DNA of 64,000 nt from Chalara sp. BL73 (lineage: Eukaryota; Ascomycota; Leotiomycetes; Helotiales): contig CAKJVC010000066.1 in the NCBI GenBank assembly GCA_918026815.1, forward strand, positions 124,001-188,000. Reading direction: 5' to 3'. The notes under the pieces are model-generated. The model saw only the letters and a program-made list of their open reading frames with translations, did no database searches and was not told the origin of the DNA. How positions within the stretch are numbered: the stretch's first letter is position 1; every line of letters begins with the position of its first letter. The position numbers and the translations under genes are program-made. Below are positions 23,266 to 34,308 of the stretch, one piece after another.

Positions 23266-24583
23266 TTCTTCTGAGGTTGGTGCTGATATTCCCAGGTGTG
23301 CGAAACATTCAACAAGGACAAAGATAGCAAAGAAAACACTGAAGCAAGCTGAATCAGTTCTGTCATCTCTGACCTGGTTGTCTTTCTCGGTGGGCCGTTC
23401 ATCTTGTATTGGGGGGAAACGTTGTCTTCCAGATCTAAGCAGTGCAACACTCATCAAACTTTTGAAAGTGAGCTGTGTTCGGAGGATGACCAAGCTGTTA
23501 CCTTTTCTAGGAGGGGTTGCGCGATCGAAAATGCAACCAAGGGTCATGAGATGTGGTGTCTTGTAAGCTTCGGGATTCAAGGGTCATGATCACCGAAAGC
23601 TTCGGTCCGATGTAGGTGTCACAAGCTTTCCACAACACAATCATTTTGGGACTTTGACTGAGCGCGGCCATGATTATCGTTGAAATTTTAAGCACGTATT
23701 CCTTATGCCTTTTTCCTGGAGCGAGTTTAGGTTGGGCTGATAATTTATTGTTTACCAGTGAAATCATGCCACAATACAATTGCTCCTCAGCTCCATCTTA
23801 CGACCGAATGTAGGCGACATACGATTCGTACCTCGTAATAGAAGTATTATTTCCCTTACTTAGAATACGCTATACTGGCGACGGTGAGACAACAAAACAC
23901 TTTTGCGAATATTTGGAACTCTCGCCTTGCAGCAATCAAAGTTGTAGTTCAAGGGAGAAGTCATGCAGATATTGTTAAGCTGGTATTTTTCCCACTCCTA
24001 AACCCCAGATGGAGGTTTTCGACTACTATTACCATTGTAGCTCTCAATAGTCCTATCAAAAGGACTCTCGTACGATTTTCGCCTACCTTTGATTATCCTC
24101 ATTATCGCTCCTTACTCTCTGCTGCGACATGTTGCCATTCTTGTGATTGCAATGGCCTCTGAGTTAGCCGACCCTGCAGAATATCGATCTCGCGATGAGT
24201 AGGACATCAAGTCTGTCTCGCCTCTAGCACCCATATGTGAGAGGTCGCGGACTGAGGCTACGACTTAAAGGAGAACGATTGATGGAACCGCTGACAGATG
24301 GGCTTGGAATATGATTTTTAATCTTTGAGGAGTTTGGACCTCGAGAGCAGTGAAGGATAACCCACAATCGTCCTATGGCAACCCGAAATTATCATAATAA
24401 TGACTCGACACAGCTGAAGCAGGTGGTAGATGAGCTGAGTTAGAAGGTTGAGATCACTTGGAATAAGATTGGCGGTTAATGGATAACATGGAACGGCAAG
24501 GGAAAAACAAACAGAAAACAGAAGTAGCATATAGCTGATCTCCATTGCCTAGTTAGAGCTAGCTCTATGACTATTGCCCCAGC
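23266..24583. other. Gene-poor region between the transporter relic and SCYL2-like gene
   Basis: No supported gene. Short ORFs (23246-23566 plus, 23507-23779 minus, 23884-24162 plus) are unrecognisable. The rightmost 300 bases are probably the 3' untranslated region of the minus-strand pseudokinase gene. Confidence 0.45.
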
Positions 24584-27570
24584 TTATAACAAGCTCTCGA
24601 ATGCGTCTAAACCGGACTTTTGTTGTGGTGGTTTCGTTTGCCCATATGCTGTAGACGGAGGCGGGCTGAAAGAATTCGACGCTCCGGGTGGAGGGGGTAG
24701 TGAAAATGAGCTTGAGTTACTAACAGCAGGTCGTTGGTTTTGGTTCAATGAGAGATTCGACATCTGGCTCCCTAAACTGCCTATAGACGAAAAATGTGTG
24801 CTGGGTACTGCGGCCATATTGCTGCTCCAAGGATTTGGAGGCGCTGCAGAACCCCAGCTAACTTGCTGGCTTTGGTATGGCTGTAATGGTTGAGCTTGAG
24901 GAGGGGGTGATATACTAGAGATGTTGTAATTTGGTTGAGACTGTGAAGACACATTGTGACTACTTTGTGTAGGAATACTCGGCCTCCCAAAATTGGATTG
25001 AGCTTGAAGAGAAGGAGCGAAGGTGTTTTGAGGTTGTAGGGGCTGCGAGAACTGTGTCGAAGATGGTGACAGAGTGTCAAATCGTGCCAGGTCGGGGGTG
25101 ATGGTTCGCGATATTGGGCCCTGCTGAAGTTGCTTTGGTACAGCTGTTGCAGTGGTAGCCTTTCCGGCGAAATTGGGTTGTGAAGGGCTTGGTGTAGACC
25201 ATGAAAATGTTGCCGGCTTCGATTGGCCGGAGTTATTCCGGTGTCGTTGTGCATCTAAGTCTACTGGTGTAGAATCCCAACCACCGTTCATGAGGTCAGA
25301 TTTGGTGTCACCTGCTGAACTGCCCTTCACAAGACGTTCAAAGTCAATTTCTTGGTCTTCTGAGCCGCCATTGGCTGGGAAAGCATTTGCATTTCCGAAT
25401 GACATGAAGTCATCATTGCCTCCAGCTCTCGAGGAACCATTGTTACTCGATAGCTCTTGGAGTTTTTTCGACTGTTCTGCTTCGACTCGAGATGAAAGAG
25501 ATTTGATGAGGTCCATGAAAGATTGGAATTGCTGAAGATTCAGTAGTGGCCCTAAGCTCATACTCCATAAAATAGGGAGCATGTCCATAGCCACAAAGTC
25601 TGCATCAGCAATGCCGCCGACTTGCCTGAGGACATTGAGCGCCGCAATAGCGACAGCTGGCTCCTTTGTTTTTATACCTTTGATGAGTGGCACAATTTTT
25701 TCCTGCATTGTGTATTTGTCGAGCGCGCTTGAGCTACTTTTCTTATTGCCAGAGCTCATGATGCCATCTAGCCCATCATTGCTCGCAGCAGAATCATTGC
25801 TGCCACCACAAAGAATAACAAATGCCTCCAACCCACGAACTTTGATCCCGAGACTGCTGGTTTTGCTAAACACAGACGCAATGACTGGGAAAAGCTCGTT
25901 TTTGATGGTTGAGAAATCTAAAACAGGAAGAATCGTGGGGAGGCTTCGTAAGGCACTATCGACAAGGCCATGAATTGGCGATTCAATAGCGAGGTATATT
26001 ATAGGCAAAATATCTGATAGATTATTAGACACTCATCAGAGCTGCACCCAAAGTAAAGCTGGAGTTTGCGAAAGGGCCTTACCATCCTTGAACTCTTTTC
26101 CACTGCAATTATTAGTGATTTGTGTGATATGCTCGAGCAAGATCATGAGTCCCGCGTCCTTGGCAGGATCTCGCTCAGGTGAAGCTTTCGCATGGGCTGG
26201 GAGAAATATTTCTCTTAGACGAGGAATTATTTTTTCGGTGAAAGGTCGCTTTCCGTTAGGCAGCATGTTTATGATTTTGAACACATTTTGTAATATCAAG
26301 GATAGTAGCTCGCGATCTTTCATTTCTTCTAGCAATGCGGGCAGAATTTTCTTTTCCAAGACCTTGTTGGGAAAAGAGTTGAGCATCCGCGTCAGCCCTC
26401 TCATGAATTGGGCTTTCTCGTTTGGAGTCTTAGCTGGAAGTTCATCCAGAAAACGAATCGTTGATATGAGGATATTATCAAAATACGAACTCTGTTGGAA
26501 CTCTTTAGCAGTCATACGTTCTGCCGGTCGTCTGGTTATCAGACGTGGTAGCACTGAGGACGTTAATTCCTTTGGAAGTGGCCTTTTACATAGGAAGCTA
26601 TTGCCCGCGGAAGGAATTGTTGATGAGGAACTAAACAGCCTCTTGTAGGTGGATATGCTTGAGTTGGGCTGAATCGGCGACTCATGTGGCGAGTTATAGA
26701 GAGCAATAATCAAGAGACCCAGCGAAAACATGTCTGCTCCTGTGTTCAAATTAGAATCCAGCACGAAATCAGGCGAGCTGTAATCCAAATTCATCTGCAC
26801 AGAGCGAGGAAGTCGTGCGTCGAAATTTAGAGCCTCAGATAGATTTATTGGCGTCACAGACGTTGGTTTTGTAGATTGATCAGGAGGACTGGAAAACCCA
26901 AGTCCTGAAATTTTCCAATCTGACTTTAAAAGTATCAGCCAAAACGGAACAATGATCCAGAATATAATCCCACCTTAGCGTTCACAAAAATTGCGTCAGG
27001 GGTCAAGTTCCCATGAACCAATCCTGCATTATCATGGAGAAACTCCAGAGCTTTGCTAAGCTGCTCAAGTCCCTTTTGTATCTCTAACTCGTCAATCTCG
27101 ACGTCCTTTCTTCTTCGTCCATCTTGGTCCTCGGTGACATAACGGCTTGATCGTCCACCGACGCCGCCTGACCTCTCCTCTTCGTCCTTGTCCCGTAACA
27201 GTTTCGATAAAGAGGCCGCCACAGGCTCTGTTGCGAACTGGATTCCACCATTTCTAGTATCTTCAACTGGCTCTACTAATTCCAGAATATTCGGGTGTCG
27301 TAGCCTAGCCAGCGAAGATGCCTCCTTCTTCAACCTTTCCACCACTTCTTCTGTGGCACGCTTCAGAGATGATGCGCTTGACCGCCCCAAGGAGTTTGAA
27401 TGCGAGTCCAACGATTTGCGGTCGAGAACAAATATAGATACCGCCTTCCCAGTTGACTTCTTCTTCGCATCGTATATCTTCCATGGGCCAGACGTTGTAG
27501 CGGGCGCACTGGCAATGCTATAGTTTCCGTTGATATTGGACGAAACATATTTTAAAGCCGTGCTAAACAT
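24584..27570 (-). CDS. SCY1-like pseudokinase (SCYL2/CVAK104-like)
   Basis: Exons 27570-26974, 26923-26083 and 26013-24584 give 955 residues. The introns of 50 and 69 bases close in phase. The N-terminal kinase-like domain (about residues 20-360) reads SIFVLDRKSL where an active kinase has its Lys, HGNLTPDAIFVN where the catalytic loop HRDLKPxNxxxN should be, and SDWKISGLGF in place of DFG, so the key Asp residues are lost. A helical HEAT-like region follows (FLDELPAKTPNEKAQFMRGL onward). The Pro/Gln/Ser-rich C-terminus ends DAFESLL. Family members act in clathrin-dependent membrane traffic between Golgi, endosomes and vacuole. The gene is divergent from the aminotransferase gene, 618 bases away. 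Confidence 0.92.
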
Positions 27571-27994
27571 GGTGATGGACTGGGCATCAAACAGTAGCAG
27601 TAGAGACTGCTTATTTCAAACCTCGTGCCTTGGCCCAACGGGAATATTTTACCGCATCTAATCCCTCAACTGTGTTGTTCCAATGTCAGGTCGTGAATGT
27701 GCCGTTTAGCTTCTGCGGCCTATCATCCGCGATCGCGTACGGTAGAATACGTGAGCATCGAGCTGTAGTTTTGTTGAATTGGATAATATGTGCAAGCAAA
27801 GATTGTGAAAGCCAGATTTTGCACTGGCAAGATTCCCTTACAGTGCTGCAATCGTTAATTATAGCTATCAATGAAAAATACTTGCAGAATGCCAGCTAGG
27901 CTGATTGGAATATAAGCCTCGTCTGACTTGGCAAGGCGCTGGAGTACATGCCTTATCGAAGAGGCTCTAAAAGATAGCATACAGGGGCCTATCC

Positions 27995-28030
27995 CAAACG
28001 CCAGCTTACAAACGCCAGCTTACAATCGCC
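27995..28030. repeat. 2.5 copies of a 14-base tandem repeat
   Basis: CAAACGCCAGCTTA occurs twice in perfect tandem (27995-28008 and 28009-28022), followed by a partial, changed copy CAATCGCC. It lies in the promoter of the aminotransferase gene. Confidence 0.85.
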
Positions 28031-28044
28031 TATCATCGGGCTGG

Positions 28045-28054
28045 CCGATGCCGG
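28045..28054. promoter_or_regulatory. Candidate Leu3-type site CCG-N4-CGG
   Basis: CCGATGCCGG lies 135 bases upstream of the BCAT ATG. Leu3-family Zn2Cys6 regulators bind everted CCG-N4-CGG and control branched-chain amino acid genes in yeast and filamentous fungi. Site and gene function match; binding is an inference. Confidence 0.4.
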
Positions 28055-28188
28055 TCAAACAAAAAGAATAATTTATGATTCTGAAGTCGAACGCTCACAA
28101 GTTCTAGAAAACATTAATCAATTGCTCTTCAAGTTGGGAACTCCGGAACTGTAAATTCATATTACTTCTCGGCCGGAGAGTTGCCACC

Positions 28189-29481
28189 ATGCTGCGACAA
28201 TTGCGTCCGCAGAATGCTTTCAATCAAGCTTTGCCATTAAGGTTGATAACAGCAGCATGCAAATCCTCCAGGAATTACAGCATTCAGGCAAAGGCTGCGT
28301 CTACAGTAAAGTTGCAAGATATTGATCCTTCCAAGGTGACAGTCCAGAAGACTAGCACACCTAAGGAGCTTATTCCTGCAAATGAGCTGGTGTTTGGGAG
28401 AACTTTCACTGGTGTGTCCTTTAACTAGTTTCAAACTTGAAGTTTAGAGCTAAAAAAAGATGTAGATCATATGCTCAGTATTGAATGGACCGCATCAGAG
28501 GGATGGCTGGCGCCTCGTATCACACCCTACCAGAATCTTTCCCTCGATCCGGCGAGCTGCGTCTTTCACTATGCCTTCGAATGTTTCGAGGGCATGAAAG
28601 CATATAAGGACAGCAAAGGACAAGTACGGCTGTTTAGACCAAATAAGAATATGGAGAGAATGAACAAGTCGTCCGCACGTATTGCGCTTCCTACTTTCGA
28701 CGGCGCTTCAATGATACAGTTGATCTCGAAATTCGCCCAAATGGAAGAGCGTTTCATCCCTTCAACACGAGGTTATTCCTTATATCTCCGACCCACAATG
28801 ATTGGTACACAAAGAACATTAGGTGTTGGTCCTCCCGGGTCCGCCTTGCTTTATGTTATTGCTTCCCCAGTTGGGCCTTATTACCCTACCGGGTTCAAGG
28901 CAGTATCATTAGAGGCAACAGACTATGCTTGCCGTGCATGGCCAGGCGGAGTTGGTGATAAAAAGCTGGGTGCTAACTACGCTCCATGCATTGTGCCACA
29001 AATGGAAGCTGCTAAACGTGGTTTCCACCAAAATCTATGGCTATTTGGTGAGGAGGAATATGTGACCGAGGTTGGCACAATGAACATGTTCGTGGCTATC
29101 AAGAACAAGGAGACCGGACAAAAAGAGCTTCTTACTGCTCCTCTTGATGGAACGATCTTAGAGGGAGTGACCCGTGACTCAGTATTATCATTAGCACGCG
29201 AGAAGCTTGCTCCGGAGGGATGGATTATTTCGGAGCGGAAATATACAATGCCGGAGCTTGCGGAGGCTTCAAAGGAAGGCAGATTATTGGAGGCGTTCGG
29301 TGCTGGAACCGCAGCTGTTGTCAGCCCGGTGCGGAATATCAGTTACAATGGTGAGTTAGTAGGGTGTGGGCTGCGGCCAGATGAGGAGGCTGGTGAGATC
29401 GCGCAAAGGATGATGGACTGGATTGGAGCACGGCAATATGGTGATGAAGAACATGAGTGGAGTTACGTTGTACCTCAATAA
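28189..29481 (+). CDS. Branched-chain amino acid aminotransferase, mitochondrial
   Basis: PLP enzyme of fold type IV that interconverts Leu, Ile and Val with their 2-oxo acids. Exons 28189-28411 and 28466-29481 give 412 residues. The intron uses the acceptor GATGTAG, which restores RTFTDHMLSIEW, the family's conserved start of the catalytic domain. The first 40 or so residues (MLRQLRPQNAF, later SSRNYSIQ) form an Arg/Ser-rich mitochondrial presequence. Other family motifs are FHYAFECFEGMKAY, LRPTMIGTQRTLGV, the PLP-Lys segment GVGDKKLGANYAPCI, TEVGTMNMFV and FGAGTAAVVSPV. No defects seen. The promoter has a candidate Leu3-type site. Confidence 0.95.
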
Positions 29482-30012
29482 GATACCAGTGTATAATAAG
29501 ATAGAGAAAAGGCTATGGCGAGCGTTTGAGTTTCCTTTAAATATCAATGAGAAAGCGAGTTAAGAGCTCACACAGAGAGTGCCGCTTCCGTACGCTAACC
29601 GACCACTTTACTATGACAATATGACCACCTGATAGAAATCAGAGATTATATAGATTGATAGTAATGTGTCTCGGTGCCGCAACCATGTAAGTTGTACTGA
29701 ACGTAACTAGCCATTCGTGTTAAGGAACCTGGAGGCTGAAAAAGCTCCATTGGTATTGCCCATGTCATCAATACATGAAGCCTTTTGCGGTGACTCATCT
29801 CCATAATATCGATCGAATTTCAAGCATTATGTGCAGCACCGTAAGCGTTCCACAGGACTCTGCATTATCAAAAATTTCATTGCAGAAATAACATCAGGAA
29901 ATCTTCTCTATGTGCAGGTGACTGCGCAAATCATAGAAGTCTTCCAGTTCCCTCGCGTATGTACAGCATTCCCAAGGCCTCAATTCGTTCGATGCTCCTC
30001 TATTCAAGCCTA
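29482..30012. other. Convergent 3' spacer, nothing identified
   Basis: Non-coding DNA between the 3' ends of the aminotransferase gene and the complex I subunit gene. Confidence 0.5.
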
Positions 30013-30547
30013 TTATGACTTGTCCTCTGGCTCTTTCAAGATGCCCTCGGCTTCTAATCTCCGTCTCGCTTCTTCTAATGCCCATGTTTGTATCCTATGA
30101 TAAGCCGTTAGCTTTTGCCTAACCCCGCATGCACTTGATACACCATTTCAATTCCACGATTGATTGCCATCATTCTCACCAATTAACCATCCGAAAGCCT
30201 CCGCCAATTCCAAGGATGACCACGATGTAGAATGCAGGGTTAACTCACGAAGTATCAGGCTTGAATGCATATGCGATAGCAGCCAACCCCAAGCTCCCAA
30301 ACATGCCCACGTAGAATATGGTCTCCCAACCCTCCTTTTCAGGCTTCTCTCCAGGCTTTATACCCCACAGCCATCCTCCCGGAGGATCAAAGTGATCGTG
30401 GTGCTCGTCGTGATGCTCTTCGACAGCGGCGGCTTTCCTACTTGTTGACGACAGGGAACGGCATTGTGCAGGCGCGGATGACAGAAGGGCTCTGCTGGGG
30501 ATTGCAGAAAGGCCGTTCGCAGCGCGTGTGAGGGCGAGGCGCGTCAT
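30013..30547 (-). CDS. NADH:ubiquinone oxidoreductase subunit ESSS (NDUFB11-like)
   Basis: Accessory subunit of the membrane arm of mitochondrial complex I. Exons 30547-30249 and 30094-30013 give 126 residues. The intron is long for this window (154 bases), and the second exon adds IQTWALEEARRRLEAEGILK to complete the family's usual C-terminus after AYAFKPDTS. The N-terminus (MTRLALTRAANGLSAIPSR) is an Arg/Ser/Ala-rich mitochondrial presequence. Then come a His/Asp/Glu-rich stretch (EEHHDEHHDHFDPPGG), the conserved KPGEKPEKEGWE segment and one membrane helix (FYVGMFGSLGLAAIAYAF). Confidence 0.92.
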
Positions 30548-31934
30548 GATGTGATGTATATGTTCGTGGAAGATAGATCTTGCCGTGGTGTGGACTGAAG
30601 TGTCGTTCAGGATTCGGTTGACGGAGCTAGGGTGATCCACTTTTATGCCGATGGCTTGGCAGGCCTGAAGATGGTGGGAGAACTTGGGTTCTAAACACAA
30701 GAGATTATCTGCTGACTCATTTCTTTTCTTAGAGATGTAGCCTCAGAAGCAGTTGTTAGGCTCGTTCCGTTACTTTTTTCACTTATCTAATTGTCCTACG
30801 GTGCGTTAATCTTTGACTCCTAGAATTTGCGCCACGCTCGTTTCCACCAGGGGTCTTTTCCTAGGGGCATACAACAATTATTGTACTTTCATTTGGGTTG
30901 TATATGTCGATTTGGGCTTCTAGATTGCTGTCCCTCAACTCCTGTCTAACCCGCGCTTGAAATGGAGAAGCTTCTGTGCTCATATTCATGCTCAATTTTG
31001 GTACGAGAGAGTGAAGGCAAGAGTAGCCTGACCATGGTATGTATCAAGTAAGATAGGGACAAGAAACGCTTTCATGCGTACATGCTGTAATTATGTCTCC
31101 AACAAAATGAGTTAAGATACTTGGGCTATGGCCCACACATATCTATTACTTGGTCAACGTGCAACTGAGTCAAATCATTAGATACCTAGTGGTTAGGAGT
31201 CACGTTCGCATAGAGGTTGGCAGTTTGAGTCAGCCAGACAGACTGCCTACAACCAGTTCTGCATGGCCTTATATAAGATCACCCATTCGACATTCTATTA
31301 GATAGATATGAAACAGGGAAGGATATATGGTGCCCTAATGTGCTGGGTCGGCGTAAGTACTTGGGTACATGCAAAGCCCACATAATAATGGACATCTATA
31401 TTTGTTGCGGGACTGCAATCCAATCAATGATCGTCCTCAAAATCTACAGTTGCACAGATATATCAATAACTTTCTATATCAATAACAGAATAGCAGAGAT
31501 AACTTTGACAAACAGTTGCCCCACTCATTCATTTGGACACACATCTTTCACCTATACAATATTACTGGCACGTGCTGTAGGAATCTCCAGACTTTTAACA
31601 GACATACACAATAAAACTCGGATCAAATATATATTCCGCTCAAAACATGGATTCACAACTAGATCTCTCAGACATTTACCTACGGTGCTTTTAAGTGCCC
31701 GCCACGTTGAAGGTGCGGGGTACATTTCATGTGGATATCCCACATCTCATCACACATCACCTCACGTCTCGCCTTATTCCCGGTTCCCGATTTACTGGCC
31801 GAGGTCGCCTCTCTTTCACCTGATCTGACTTTATTTCTCTTTTCTCCAGTTTATCGTAAACTTGATATTATTTTCAGAACTTTTCCCCTCCTCGATTAAA
31901 ATTCATGAACTTGTTAGGAAGTTAGCATCAGACC
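30548..31934. other. Long intergenic region with a tRNA-like relic
   Basis: No gene supported over 1.4 kb. The 162-codon ORF at 31340-31828 does not start with ATG and has no recognisable segments. A tRNA-like relic lies at about 31176-31245. The rightmost part should be the promoter of the ligase-fusion gene. Confidence 0.45.
31176..31245 (+). repeat. Degenerate tRNA-like sequence
   Basis: An A-box-like TACCTAGTGG (31183-31192) with GGTTAGGAG and a B-box-like AGTTTGAGTCA (31222-31232) resemble a tRNA D-arm and T-arm, with a TTCGCAT loop between them. The stems do not pair well, so it is a relic. Confidence 0.3.
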
Positions 31935-34308
31935 ATGTTCCGGCAGCTTCTTTTGCGGGGAGCTTCTCGAAGCCAGCGGCCCTTCAGTACTTCGGCACGA
32001 AATAATGGATATGAGGATACCATTGGAAATCTGAAAATAGGATCACATACTCGAGTTATATTTCAAGGGTTCACTGGTAATATTATCTCATATCCTTAGT
32101 ACATTTAAGAATTCTAATATCTACGCAGGGAAACAGGCAAGCCTGACATAGATACTCCAAAGCCTGGTTATTGACTTTTCCCAGGCCACAACAAATGCAA
32201 AAGAATCGATAGCATGGGGTACCAATATCGTTGGTGGAGTGACGCCAGGCAAGAATGGAGAGCATCTCGGCCTCCCTGTTCTGCCCACCGTTCGTGAGGC
32301 ATGTTTTAACAAATGCCAGAAACTGCTGATATATGCTGACCACAAGCAAAGGCTGTGGAAAAGTTGAAGCCTGATGCTACCGGAATATACGTAGCTGCTC
32401 ATCAGGCACCAAAAGCAATCGAGGAAGCTATTGCAGCGGAAATACCACTCATTGTTGCTGTTGCTGAACATATTCCTATCCATGATATCCTTAGGGTATG
32501 CTTTAAGCTTTTAATATTTCACGTAAGAGTTTAGCTAATGTGTTTAGATACATTCTATTTTGAAAACTCAGTCAAGATCGAGGCTTGTGGGTGCAAATGC
32601 TCCTGGGATAATATCGGCCATCGGAAAATGCAGAATTGGATTTCAACCGCTACCTTGCTTCAAACCAGGCCGAGTGGGGATTGTTGCTAAATCCGGAACC
32701 CTTAGCTACGAAGGTAGGAGAATTCTGATTATCGGTTTACGTTGCTTACTCGATAATAGCTGTTGCATCAACAACAAGAGCTAATCTTGGCCAAAGTTTA
32801 TGTATCGGCATGGGGGGTGACGTCCTCGCCGGCACTAATTTTGTAGATGCTCTCAAGATTTTTGAACATGATGGGGATACTGAAGGAATTATACTGATAG
32901 GCGAAATTGGAGGCACAGCAGAACTCGAGGCTGCTCAGTGGATCAAAGAGTACAAGAAACGCTCAGCAAATCCTAAGTATGGATGCCCGCCTTGAAAACT
33001 GTTAATTCTAACATGAGTAATTAGGCCAATTACAGCATTAATCGGGGGAGTTAATGCCGCCCCAGGTAGAGTGATGGGCCATGCAGGTGCTTTCACACTA
33101 CCTGGGGAACCTGACGCCCTGACAAAAATTAAGTGCCTGCAAGATGCAGGTGTCACTATTGTCAACCATCCAGCAAAATTTGGCGATGCTATGAAAACTC
33201 TACTAAGGAATTCTGGACGTGCTAGCACTGGAGCTGCAATTACTGAGGCGCCTCAGCGTAGGGGCATGCACACAATGAGACGAGTACGACCCAACATTCA
33301 AGCTCCATCACAACCCTTGAACACACAGCAAAAGCGATCATTATACATTCGAGAAGATTTAGCACTTAATCTCCTTCGTGAAAGAGGCATCAATGCGGGG
33401 CCTTACTCAGGGCAAGGACGAAAGAGGCTCCTTGCAGTCGCGATCGACCGCAAAACTCTTTCACCATGCATCATTGCATCTCCCGTCACTGATCCCTCCA
33501 ACCCTCACGCGGAGGCCAAGGAGTTCGCATTCAATTATCGAAAAGGCTTGGAACCCATGCGCATAGCGGCTATTGCCGAACATCTTCAGCTCGGGTACTC
33601 AATAAGAGATTCTCTGCCTAAACTCATTTATGGTCTTGTGGATCTTTACATGAAAAAAGAAGCATTTCTCCTCGAGGCGCTCTTTGTTGAGCGATTAGGA
33701 GAGCTTAAAGTAGTGGGTGCGAACTTTACATTCGACGATGCGGCATTTCGCAGCACAAGGCGTCAGACAGATATCCACTCTCTGCGGGCCATTGAGGATG
33801 AAGATCCACAGGAAGTGGAGGCTGAAAAGGATGGGATTGTATACATTAAACTCGCCGGCGATGGCAACATAGGAACTCTCGTGAACGGAGCAGGTCTAGC
33901 GATGAACACTGTTGATGCTCTAGCCGACGTGGGAGGCAAAGCCGCGAACTTCCTTGACACTGGTGGCAAAGCGACAAGCGAGACGGTCAAGAAGAGCTTT
34001 CAGGTTATTCTACAGGATGACCGAGTCAAGGTTATTTTTGTAAACATCTTTGGTGGCTTGACGTTGGGAGACATGATTGCCAACGGAATTCTGCTAGCGT
34101 TTAAGGAACTTGAAATGAGACTCCCGGTTGTAGTCAGGATCCGCGGAACTAATGAAAAGGAGGGCCAGAAGATTGTAAGTCTGTTGTCCAGTCTGAATAT
34201 ATGAGCTGACAATAGTGGTAGATTGCTAAAAGTGGACTTCCATTGCACGCGTTTGATGATTTTGAGGAGGCAGCAGCAAAAGCGATAGAATTGGCGAACA
34301 GAGCATAG
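31935..34308 (+). CDS. Fused alpha-beta succinyl-CoA ligase-like protein
   Basis: Eight exons: 31935-32076, 32129-32136, 32185-32298, 32352-32495, 32548-32713, 32760-32976, 33025-34174 and 34222-34308, giving 675 residues. The first half is a complete alpha subunit: presequence-like [20 protein letters not shown], CoA-binding [68 protein letters not shown] and the phospho-His segment [15 protein letters not shown]. The second half starts near [20 protein letters not shown] and is a shortened beta subunit with an atypical ATP-grasp part (no usual G-G-R-G-K loop). Its C-terminal domain is well conserved ([45 protein letters not shown]). It is probably mitochondrial and a paralogue of the separate LSC1/LSC2 enzymes. 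Introns 2 and 3 start with GC. Confidence 0.85.

Larger units (their letters stand above)
27571..28188. promoter_or_regulatory. Bidirectional promoter region (SCYL2-like / BCAT)
   Basis: 618 bases between divergent start codons, with no coding potential. Contains a 14-base tandem repeat and a CCG-N4-CGG site, listed separately. The BCAT start has the strong context GCCACCATG. Confidence 0.6.

Noticed and set aside
31340..31828. 162-codon plus-strand ORF
   Set aside because: No ATG at its start, no recognisable segments, and it overlaps equally unsupported minus-strand ORFs.
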